NCBI GenBank assembly: GCA_027296665.1
Contig: JAPUIV010000290.1
Span: 1 to 5,116, forward strand
DNA from: Acidobacteriota bacterium
GTDB taxonomy: Bacteria; Acidobacteriota; Polarisedimenticolia; JAPUIV01
Reading direction: 5' to 3'
Length of the DNA: 5,116 nucleotides
Every line of letters begins with the position of its first letter. Positions within the stretch are counted from its first letter, which is position 1. Of this stretch, positions 1 through 5,116 are shown piece by piece. The translations under genes and the position numbers were made by a program. The notes below the pieces were generated by a model. That model saw only the letters and a program-made list of their open reading frames with translations. It made no database searches and was not told where the DNA came from.

Positions 1-575
1 TACCCCATCCGCCGGTTGGTCAATCCGACCGCCCCGGCAACTACATCCTCCAGGCTCGGTTGGGGGATCGACCAGGAGACCCAGTCCGAACTCAACGTCT
101 CCAGATCGGTACACCAGATTTTCTCATTGAAGGGGATCATGAAGTGTTGGGCAATCCCCGTGCCGAAGGTCCGCAAGATCCATTCGCGGAAAGAGAAGGA
201 ATCGTTCCGGCCCGGTGCCTTTCCATGGACGGCGATGAATCCGAGCAGGCAATCCCGGATCACCTCCGCCGGCAGGCCGTGGGTGTTCGCCTGGAAGGGA
301 TAGTCGGTGAAGGTGCCATGCGAGAAAACAAACGACTTGCGGGCGATCGGTACGAAGCTGTCCCGGATCATCGGCTCGAGAAGTGACCGGATCCCGTCGG
401 TGCGGAGGTGGAGCAGGTGGCCGGTGAGATCGAAGACGTACCCGTCGCGCCGGATCGAGCGGCACAAACCGCCGACCCGGTCCTCGCGCTCCAGGATCCT
501 GTAGGGCCGGCCGGATTCCGCCAGGAGGCGCCCCGCGCTGAGTCCCGCAAGCCCGGCTCCCAGGATCAAGACCAT
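1..575 (-). CDS. FAD-dependent oxidoreductase, UDP-galactopyranose mutase / protoporphyrinogen oxidase-like (partial, C-terminus outside window)
   Basis: Reading from the ATG at 575 gives 191 residues with no stop before the window edge, so this is the N-terminal part of a protein that in this family usually exceeds 400 residues. It opens directly with a Rossmann FAD-binding motif, GAGLAG at residues 6-11, followed by an acidic ribose-binding position (LERE, 28-31) and the second glycine pair of the family (VGGLC, 34-38). Further on are TGHLLH (51-56), DYPFQAN (91-97) and a block GTGIAQHFMIPFNEKIW (138-154). These resemble eukaryotic-type UDP-galactopyranose mutases and uncharacterised HemY-like (COG1232-type) flavoproteins of polysaccharide loci more than classical E. 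coli-type Glf. The start is supported by AGGAGG 9 bases upstream and by the fold beginning at residue 2. It follows the membrane sugar-phosphate transferase after 13 bases. A cytoplasmic nucleotide-sugar or glycan-modifying redox enzyme is likely; the exact reaction is unknown. It could also be a desaturase or oxidase. Confidence 0.85.
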   Translation of the reverse strand, partial: MVLILGAGLAGLSAGRLLAESGRPYRILEREDRVGGLCRSIRRDGYVFDLTGHLLHLRTDGIRSLLEPMIRDSFVPIARKSFVFSHGTFTDYPFQANTHGLPAEVIRDCLLGFIAVHGKAPGRNDSFSFREWILRTFGTGIAQHFMIPFNEKIWCTDLETLSSDWVSWSIPQPSLEDVVAGAVGLTNRRMG

Positions 576-584
576 TCCGTCTAC

Positions 585-590
585 CCTCCT
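585..590 (-). promoter_or_regulatory. Strong Shine-Dalgarno of the FAD oxidoreductase gene, overlapping the upstream stop codon
   Basis: On the minus strand the sequence reads TAGGAGGG, so a perfect AGGAGG shares bases with the TAG stop (591-589) of the preceding transferase gene. Nine bases separate it from the ATG at 575. This decides the start and suggests ribosomes can both reinitiate here and load independently. Confidence 0.75.
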
Positions 591-1593
591 ATTTGCGCAC
601 CGCCCGCAGGAGATAGGTCATCGTCATCACCGCCGAAAGACCAACTGCCACCAGAAGCCAGGTCGATTCGCGTGGCCCCACAATGAGGTTGACCAGAGCC
701 ACGAGACCGAGAAGGAGTCCACCTGAATAACTCAGCATCACCACCCGCCGGGGAGACAGTCCCCGGGCGGCCAGACGTATGGCGAAATGGTCCGGGCTGC
801 CCCGCAGGATCGACCTCCCCTTCCACCACCGCACCAGGCTGACGAAAAACAGGTCGAAAAGAGGAATCCCGAGGATTAGGACCGGGGCGAAGTAGGCAAT
901 CCGGTTGTGGCTGGCGTAGCGACCGGTGATGCTCAGGGCGGCCAGCATGAGGCCGACGAACATGCTGCCGGTGTCCCCGAGGTAGATCTGAGCGGGAGGA
1001 AAATTGTAGCGAAGAAACCCCAGGAGGCTGCCGATCAGGGCCGCCGCGAGCATGGCGAACATCGGCTCATGGTTCATCTGCGCGACCACACCCAGAAAAA
1101 AGGCGGCGATCAGGGCGACTCCGGAAGACAGGCCGTCCATGATATCGATGATGTTGATGGCATTGATCACCCCCACCACCCAGAGGTAGGTCAATATCAG
1201 GTTCACCGGATCGGGAAAGGCGGCTATCTCGATCACGATGCCGCTCTTGACCAGGACGAAACAGGCAACCAGCTGTCCGAACAACTTCTCCTTCGGCGAT
1301 AACGCCCCCAGGTCGTCGATGAGTCCGAGAATCACGACGATGCTGCCGGCCAGGAGTATCCCGAGAATTCGCCGGTCGAACTGGAACACCAGGGCCAGGG
1401 AAAGCAAAAAGGAGAGATAAACCGCGAGGCCTCCCAGGTAGGGGATCGGCTCTCGCTGCCGTTTCAGTCCGCCGTCCGGAGCGTCGACGATCCCGAATTT
1501 CATCGCCGCGCGACCGGCCAAGGGGGTCCCGTACAGCGACAGGAGAAAGGCCAGCAGCGAGGTCAGGAGAAGTTGCAGGAGCTGCAGGTTCAT
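589..1593 (-). CDS. MraY/WecA-family polyprenyl-phosphate sugar-1-phosphate transferase
   Basis: Complete protein of 334 residues, the usual size for this superfamily (MraY, WecA, TagO). It transfers a HexNAc-1-phosphate type group from a UDP-sugar to undecaprenyl phosphate at the cytoplasmic face of the inner membrane, starting a lipid-linked glycan. About ten or eleven hydrophobic segments are visible, beginning at residues 5-25 and ending near 310-330. Conserved polar loops are present in order: VDAPDG (36-41) with PYLGG (51-55); the Mg-binding LIDDLG (91-96); NAINIIDIMDGLSSG (144-158); YLGDTGS (204-210) with D207; and SPDHF (266-270). Two positions differ from the textbook pattern: the loop-1 histidine is Q46, and the last loop has a single H269 rather than an HxHH or HHH cluster. 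The start overlaps the upstream stop as ATGA and has a GGAGG 8 bases away. Substrate sugar cannot be read from sequence; a WecA-like O-antigen or exopolysaccharide initiator is more likely than the essential MraY, since the neighbours are glycosyltransferases and no mur genes are present. Confidence 0.93.
   Translation of the reverse strand: MNLQLLQLLLTSLLAFLLSLYGTPLAGRAAMKFGIVDAPDGGLKRQREPIPYLGGLAVYLSFLLSLALVFQFDRRILGILLAGSIVVILGLIDDLGALSPKEKLFGQLVACFVLVKSGIVIEIAAFPDPVNLILTYLWVVGVINAINIIDIMDGLSSGVALIAAFFLGVVAQMNHEPMFAMLAAALIGSLLGFLRYNFPPAQIYLGDTGSMFVGLMLAALSITGRYASHNRIAYFAPVLILGIPLFDLFFVSLVRWWKGRSILRGSPDHFAIRLAARGLSPRRVVMLSYSGGLLLGLVALVNLIVGPRESTWLLVAVGLSAVMTMTYLLRAVRK
1590..1593 (-). promoter_or_regulatory. 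ATGA stop/start overlap, GT2 to membrane transferase
   Basis: The TGA ending the GT2 gene (1592-1590) shares two bases with the ATG of the next gene (1593-1591). This is the usual arrangement for termination-reinitiation coupling. Confidence 0.85.
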
Positions 1594-2585
1594 ATCGCCT
1601 TCCTCCGGCCTATCCTCCCCGGCCGGAAATTTTCCCTCCCCAGCATTCTGCGGATGAACTCCCGTTTTTCCAGGGCCCGTCGGAACAGTCTCCGCTCACG
1701 GAAGAGCCGGTAGATCACGCTGGGCCGCCGGATCAACAGGTAGCCCATGAGAAACAGATCCCGAGTCAAGATGAAGGGGAGATCGCGCAGGTAGGCAGCC
1801 AGAGTGTCGTTCTTCAGGATCGCGAGATATCGGTTCTTGACGATATGGAACTGGATCTCGGGTGAAGCGAACCGCAGGGGGAAGGCGCGGCTTCTCCCCT
1901 TCCGGGACGATTGGAGCCAGCCGCCGCGGAAGTGGTAGGCCACGGCAGCGGGATTGTAGACTCCCTTCCAGCCGAATGTCTGGGCCCGCCACCCCACATC
2001 CAGGTCTTCATGAAAGGCAAAGAAATCCTCGTCGAAAAATTCGGTGCCGATTTCCAGTTCGGCCACCATCTGTTTCCTGTACAGGGCAGCCGCGCCGCAA
2101 ACGGAAAAGACCGGTCCCGGTTTCTCGAATTTCTTGTCAACGGGCCGGTTGAATCCCCGTTCAATCGTCTTGCGGCTCCGTGCGAGAAACTGGCCGGTCG
2201 AATCGACCCGTTCTCCCCCGAACCGGAGCAACTTGCCGGCCACCATTCCTATTCTTCGATCGGCGGCAAAAGAGGAAACGGCCCGTTGGAGATAGTCGGG
2301 TTCCAGTACCACATCGGTATTCAAAAACAGGAGAAACTCACCGTCTGCATACGGGATGGCGCGATTGTTCGCCCGGCAGTAGCCGAGATTCTCACCCATC
2401 TCCAGCCTCGGAAGGTCCCGGAAACGCTCCCGGATCACCTCCAGGGAGCCGTCATGCGATCCATTGTCGATCACCAGGACTTCCAGGTCGGGATAGGTCT
2501 GTTCCAGCAGCGATTCGAGGCACTGGACCACGAATCCGCCTCCGTTCCAGTTCAATACGATTGCCGTGATTTTTCCAGGTATCAT
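1590..2585 (-). CDS. GT2-family glycosyltransferase (COG1216, rhamnosyltransferase-like)
   Basis: Complete protein of 331 residues with the GT-A fold. It should transfer a sugar from a nucleotide donor to a lipid-linked acceptor at the cytoplasmic membrane face. Visible motifs in order: IVLNWNGG (9-16); VIDNGSHDGS (38-47) with the nucleotide-binding D40; GENLGYCRANN (64-74); FLNTDV (88-92 region), which holds the DXD-equivalent N89-T90-D91; the GAAALYRK acceptor loop (164-171); and FHEDLDVGWR (191-200), whose E193-D194 pair marks the likely catalytic base. The order matches COG1216 enzymes such as WbbL-type rhamnosyltransferases, but the donor cannot be assigned. The C-terminal 65 residues are very basic and amphipathic, which fits peripheral membrane binding. 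The start at 2585 forms an ATGA overlap with the upstream gene; AAGGGG lies 12 bases upstream, so coupling probably contributes. A TTG at 2621 would add 12 residues before the fold begins and is less likely. Confidence 0.93.
   Translation of the reverse strand: MIPGKITAIVLNWNGGGFVVQCLESLLEQTYPDLEVLVIDNGSHDGSLEVIRERFRDLPRLEMGENLGYCRANNRAIPYADGEFLLFLNTDVVLEPDYLQRAVSSFAADRRIGMVAGKLLRFGGERVDSTGQFLARSRKTIERGFNRPVDKKFEKPGPVFSVCGAAALYRKQMVAELEIGTEFFDEDFFAFHEDLDVGWRAQTFGWKGVYNPAAVAYHFRGGWLQSSRKGRSRAFPLRFASPEIQFHIVKNRYLAILKNDTLAAYLRDLPFILTRDLFLMGYLLIRRPSVIYRLFRERRLFRRALEKREFIRRMLGRENFRPGRIGRRKAI
1602..1606 (-). promoter_or_regulatory. Shine-Dalgarno of the membrane sugar-phosphate transferase gene
   Basis: GGAGG lies inside the last codons of the GT2 gene (Arg-Arg-Lys-Ala-Ile-stop), 8 bases before the ATG at 1593. 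It supports that start over any upstream alternative. Confidence 0.7.
2582..2585 (-). promoter_or_regulatory. ATGA stop/start overlap, GT4 to GT2
   Basis: The TGA of the GT4 gene (2584-2582) and the ATG of the GT2 gene (2585-2583) share two bases. The nearest purine-rich stretch is AAGGGG at 2603-2598, a long 12-base spacing, so translation probably depends partly on ribosomes finishing the upstream gene. Confidence 0.8.
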
Positions 2586-3760
2586 GCCGCAGATTTTCCC
2601 CTTCCTCCACGAGAGGTCCAAATATCGTCATAGACACCGATACATCTGCGAATATAGGACCCCATCGAAAAAAGTTCCACCGCCCGGGACCTCGCCGCCG
2701 CTCCCATGCGCCGGCGCAGGTCCGGGTCCTCGATCAGCAACCTCAGGGCGTTGGCAAGCCCCTCCAGGTCGCCAGGCCGGACCAGGAATCCGGTCTTTCC
2801 CTCCTGGACCATTTCGGGAATCCCGCCGGTGGCAAAGGCGACGGCAGGGACTCCCTCCATCATCCCCTCCGCCAACACCCGGGGGAGAGGATCCGGCGCG
2901 GTGCTGGTCACCGCCAGGATGTCGAGTGAGGACAGGAAGGAGCGCAGGTCCGGAATAAATCCGGTCAATTTAACATGACCGGCAAGTCCCCGGTCCCGGA
3001 TCCTGCCGCGAAGGTGTTCCAGGGTGCCGCCCCGCGGGCAGGCACCCGCCACTAGGAACTCCACCGGGTGGTCCTTCGACCCCACCAGGCACTCAGCCGC
3101 CTGGATGAACTCCTCCTGCCCCTTGTGGGGCAGGATCTGTCCCGCGTGGCCGATCCGCACCGGCGAATCGGGCGATCGCGGCCGGTTCCGGGTCGACGTC
3201 CCGTCGCCGCCGGAAATCCCATTGTAAACGACTTCGACCTTATCCTGGGCGGAGCCGAACTGATCGGCGACCGCGGCCGATACCGCAAGGATCCTATCGG
3301 CGAGACGGACCGCCAGGCGAGTGAGCAATCTTCGGCGGATCTTGCCGCCGACAATCTCACGGACGTGCCAGACCACCGGGATTCCGGCCGATCGCGCGGC
3401 GAGTGCCCCCCAGACATGGACGATCCCGTTCACGTGGACCAGGTCGATCTGCCGCGCCCGCAACAACGACCGCAAACGGAACAGCGCCGGCCATCCGGTG
3501 AAAAAGATCAGGGTGCGCAACACCGCTTCCCAGGCCGGCATTCTGGTGGGATGCGAGAGCCACAACATCCTGCATTTCCGGACCACCGTCTCGACGCCCG
3601 CCGAGCGGGCCCGTTCCATGCTCCTCCCCGGGCAAGGTCCGACCACCAAGGAGTCGACCCCCTCCCGGGCAGATCCAGCGGCCAGTTCCACCAGACTCTT
3701 CTCCCCCCCCGATATCTGGTGCGGTGAAGCGGCATGCAGCAGGAAGGCGACTCGCCTCAT
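2582..3760 (-). CDS. GT4-family glycosyltransferase (GT-B fold)
   Basis: Complete protein of 392 residues, normal for GT4. It should be a retaining, nucleotide-sugar-dependent transferase acting on a lipid-linked glycan in the cytoplasm. The N-terminal domain starts RRVAFLLH and has the acceptor-side glycine loop SGGEKSL (17-23), then VHVNG (108-112) and WHVRE (131-135). The C-terminal donor domain has GHAGQILPHKG (204-214) with the phosphate-binding K213, TGFIPD (266-271), and the EX7E-type motif as D290-X7-E298 (PDPLPRVLAEG), followed by GVPAVAFATGGIPEMV (303-318). Aspartate at the first EX7E position is a frequent variant, so the enzyme looks intact. The start at 3760 overlaps the upstream stop as ATGA and begins exactly at the first beta strand. 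The same frame is open upstream to 3943, but those 61 residues lie inside asnB and do not resemble GT4. A G8 run interrupts codons 17-20. Donor and linkage are unknown. Confidence 0.93.
   Translation of the reverse strand: MRRVAFLLHAASPHQISGGEKSLVELAAGSAREGVDSLVVGPCPGRSMERARSAGVETVVRKCRMLWLSHPTRMPAWEAVLRTLIFFTGWPALFRLRSLLRARQIDLVHVNGIVHVWGALAARSAGIPVVWHVREIVGGKIRRRLLTRLAVRLADRILAVSAAVADQFGSAQDKVEVVYNGISGGDGTSTRNRPRSPDSPVRIGHAGQILPHKGQEEFIQAAECLVGSKDHPVEFLVAGACPRGGTLEHLRGRIRDRGLAGHVKLTGFIPDLRSFLSSLDILAVTSTAPDPLPRVLAEGMMEGVPAVAFATGGIPEMVQEGKTGFLVRPGDLEGLANALRLLIEDPDLRRRMGAAARSRAVELFSMGSYIRRCIGVYDDIWTSRGGRGKSAA
3703..3710 (-). repeat. G8 homopolymer tract inside the GT4 gene
   Basis: Eight uninterrupted G on the coding strand span the end of Ser17, Gly18, Gly19 and the first base of Glu20, in the glycine loop near the N-terminus. 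One-base loss would give a truncated product of about 83 residues ending at 3508, and one-base gain one of about 134 residues ending at 3357. The tract is therefore a potential slippage site, although it also encodes a conserved motif. Confidence 0.9.
3757..3760 (-). promoter_or_regulatory. ATGA stop/start overlap, asnB to GT4
   Basis: The TGA of asnB (3759-3757) shares two bases with the GT4 ATG (3760-3758). A GGGGG run at 3773-3769, 8 bases upstream, is only a weak Shine-Dalgarno, so coupling to asnB translation is likely. Confidence 0.8.
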
Positions 3761-5116
3761 GTAATACGCCCCCGCGGCATTCCACCGGGCTCGATGAAGG
3801 TCCGGAACCAGGCTTCCAGGATCAGCAGTCCCCAAACCTGTTCGCCGCGGTCTTCCCGGCCCGACAGGTGGTCCTGAAGGATCGCGCCAACGGCCCCCTT
3901 GCGGAAAAACCGGCGTTCCGTCACCGACTCCGGTCCGAGACACCGGCGCGCGGTTTCCCGGAGGCCGTCACGCAGCCAGGCGGAGACCGGAACATCAAAC
4001 CCGTGCTTGGGGCGGTCCCGGATCGACCGGGGCAGGAGGTCGCCAATAGCCTGTTTCAGCACCCATTTGTTGTCGCCGTGGCGAACCTTCCAGGAAGCAG
4101 GCAGGGTAGCGGCGAGTTCGACCAACCGGTGATCGAGGTAAGGTACCCGGACTTCCAGGGAACAGGCCATCCCGATCTTGTCCACCTTCATCAGCAACGA
4201 ATTCACCAGGGAACCGCAGAGATCGATGCGCAGAGCGGCGTCGAGGGGATCGCCCGGCTGCGCGGGAATCAACGATCTCAGGTTCTCCTGAAGGCGATCT
4301 TCCTCCCGGGGTCCAAAAAATCCCCCCGAGAGTTCCCTGAGTTCCTCCGGACTGAACAAAGCCGACCAGTCCAGGTGTCTCTGAATGCCGGCCGGCATCT
4401 GCAGGCGGCGGCCAATCCGCCGCCAGCGGCGGGATCCTTTCCCCATACGGGCGATCAGCCCGAGACCGGCCGAACGCACCGGCCGGGGCAATCGCCGGAA
4501 ACGGGTCAGCCATCGATCCTTCCAGTATTTGTTGTATCCGGCAAATAGTTCATCCGCTCCTTCACCGCTCAGGGCGACTTTCACATTTTTGCTGGCGTAC
4601 CTGCACAGGATGTAGGTCGGAAAGATCGCCGGGTCCGAGATCGGTTCATCCATCTGCCAGGCCAGGCGGAACAGAAGATCGGGAAGGCCTTCAACCTCCG
4701 CCTGGAGCTCGCTATGGTCCGCCTGGAACCGGCTGGCCGCTTTCCGCGCATAGACGGTTTCATCGAAGGCGGTGAAATTCGGAAACCCGACCGAGAAGGT
4801 TTTGGCGCCGCTGCCGCCGTTCTGATGAAGAATTCCCAGCAAGGCGGTGGAGTCGATCCCGCCGCTCAGAAGGAGGCCGACCGGAACGTCCGCCACCAGC
4901 CGCCTGCGCACCGAGTCTTCCAGAAGGAACCGGATCTCCTCGGCCACCTTCGAGACCTTCCGGGGAGCCGCCTGCACCGGTGGAATCTGCCAGTAGCGCC
5001 GGCGCGTGATGCCATCCCGGCGCACCCGCATGAGGGTGCCGGGCTCCAATCTTCGGATCCCGCGGTAGATGGTGTCCGACCCCGGCACGTACTTCAGCCG
5101 GAGGAACGCGTACACC
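3757..5116 (-). CDS. asnB: Asparagine synthase (glutamine-hydrolysing)-type amidotransferase, synthetase domain (partial, N-terminus outside window)
   Basis: The frame is open from the window edge to the TGA at 3757, giving about 452 residues of a protein usually near 600-650. The missing part is the N-terminal Ntn glutaminase domain with its catalytic Cys2. The first visible residues (FLRLKYVPGSDTI, then IRRLEPG) are the domain linker; the GTG at 5115 is an internal valine codon. Counting that valine as residue 1, the synthetase domain shows the ATP PP-loop SGGIDST (84-90), DEPISDPA (156-163), the catalytic SGEGADELFAGY (183-194, with E185), VDKIGMACSLEVRVPYLDH (311-329), and the C-terminal KHGFDVPVSAWL (370-381). 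All are canonical, so the domain looks active. The reaction is ATP-dependent transfer of glutamine ammonia to a carboxylate through an adenylated intermediate. AsnB paralogues in polysaccharide loci are thought to amidate sugar carboxylates such as uronic acids; the coupled glycosyltransferases favour that, but true asparagine synthesis cannot be excluded. Confidence 0.95.
   Translation of the reverse strand, partial: VYAFLRLKYVPGSDTIYRGIRRLEPGTLMRVRRDGITRRRYWQIPPVQAAPRKVSKVAEEIRFLLEDSVRRRLVADVPVGLLLSGGIDSTALLGILHQNGGSGAKTFSVGFPNFTAFDETVYARKAASRFQADHSELQAEVEGLPDLLFRLAWQMDEPISDPAIFPTYILCRYASKNVKVALSGEGADELFAGYNKYWKDRWLTRFRRLPRPVRSAGLGLIARMGKGSRRWRRIGRRLQMPAGIQRHLDWSALFSPEELRELSGGFFGPREEDRLQENLRSLIPAQPGDPLDAALRIDLCGSLVNSLLMKVDKIGMACSLEVRVPYLDHRLVELAATLPASWKVRHGDNKWVLKQAIGDLLPRSIRDRPKHGFDVPVSAWLRDGLRETARRCLGPESVTERRFFRKGAVGAILQDHLSGREDRGEQVWGLLILEAWFRTFIEPGGMPRGRIT

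Noticed and set aside
576..588. Possible promoter or terminator between the membrane transferase and the flavoprotein gene
   Set aside because: The gap is only 13 bases and holds just part of the ribosome site; there is no hairpin plus T-run and no room for a promoter.
907..1302. 131-codon plus-strand frame rich in His, Gln, Gly and Asp
   Set aside because: It is the antisense image of hydrophobic transmembrane codons of the membrane transferase, a common artefact opposite membrane proteins.
2586..2621. TTG start 12 residues upstream in the GT2 gene
   Set aside because: It would need a rare start codon and a 40-base overlap; the ATG at 2585 fits the fold start and the overlap pattern of the operon.
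1911..2633. 240-codon open frame on the plus strand opposite the GT2 gene
   Set aside because: It lies fully antisense to a gene with intact catalytic motifs and shows no domain or credible ribosome site.
3068..3727. 219-codon open frame on the plus strand opposite the GT4 gene
   Set aside because: The translation is low-complexity (Arg, Asp, Pro, Gln-rich) and mirrors the GT4 codons; it looks like a GC-driven shadow.
3761..3943. Upstream extension of the GT4 gene by 61 residues
   Set aside because: The extension lies wholly inside asnB, is Pro/Gly/Arg-rich without GT4 similarity, and the ATG at 3760 begins exactly at the first beta strand with an ATGA overlap.
3724..4548. 274-codon open frame on the plus strand opposite asnB
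   Set aside because: It is antisense to conserved AsnB and GT4 sequence, has a composition rich in Pro, Arg, Gln and Gly with no recognisable domain, and arises from GC-rich third positions on the real strand.
1..5116. CRISPR array, tRNA, rRNA, insertion sequence or attachment site
   Set aside because: No direct-repeat array, cloverleaf, transposase or terminal inverted repeat was seen; nearly every base belongs to the five minus-strand genes.

Overview
The window is GC-rich bacterial DNA (G or C at most third codon positions) and is coding almost from end to end. All five genes lie on the minus strand, so transcription runs from high to low coordinates. The gene set (a WecA/MraY-type polyprenyl-phosphate sugar transferase, two glycosyltransferases, an asparagine-synthase-type amidotransferase and a UGM-like flavoprotein) is typical of a surface polysaccharide locus: O-antigen, capsule or exopolysaccharide. 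The base composition and protein style would suit a Gram-negative such as a deltaproteobacterium (Desulfobacterota/Desulfuromonadales) or a relative. That placement is a weak inference, because the window holds no taxonomic marker.

Layout in transcription order: (1) 5116-3757, the synthetase domain of an AsnB-type glutamine amidotransferase whose N-terminal glutaminase domain lies beyond the window; (2) 3760-2582, a GT4-family, GT-B-fold glycosyltransferase; (3) 2585-1590, a GT2-family, GT-A-fold glycosyltransferase of the rhamnosyltransferase-like type; (4) 1593-589, an integral-membrane polyprenyl-phosphate sugar-1-phosphate transferase; (5) 575-1, the N-terminal 191 residues of an FAD-dependent oxidoreductase related to UDP-galactopyranose mutase and protoporphyrinogen oxidase, running off the low-coordinate end.

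The first three junctions are each a 4-base ATGA overlap. The last junction is a 13-base gap with a strong Shine-Dalgarno overlapping the preceding stop codon. No internal promoter or terminator could be recognised, so the five genes look like the inside of one translationally coupled operon. A plausible division of labour, inferred only: the membrane transferase loads the first sugar phosphate onto undecaprenyl phosphate; the GT2 and GT4 enzymes extend the lipid-linked glycan; AsnB amidates a sugar, probably a uronic acid; and the flavoprotein modifies a nucleotide sugar or related substrate.

Points worth a second look are the UGM-like flavoprotein, which keeps several flavin-site residues of eukaryotic-type UGM but lacks a phosphate-binding arginine; an uninterrupted G8 tract inside the GT4 gene; and non-canonical motifs in the membrane transferase. 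No CRISPR array, tRNA, rRNA, mobile element or plus-strand gene could be supported.
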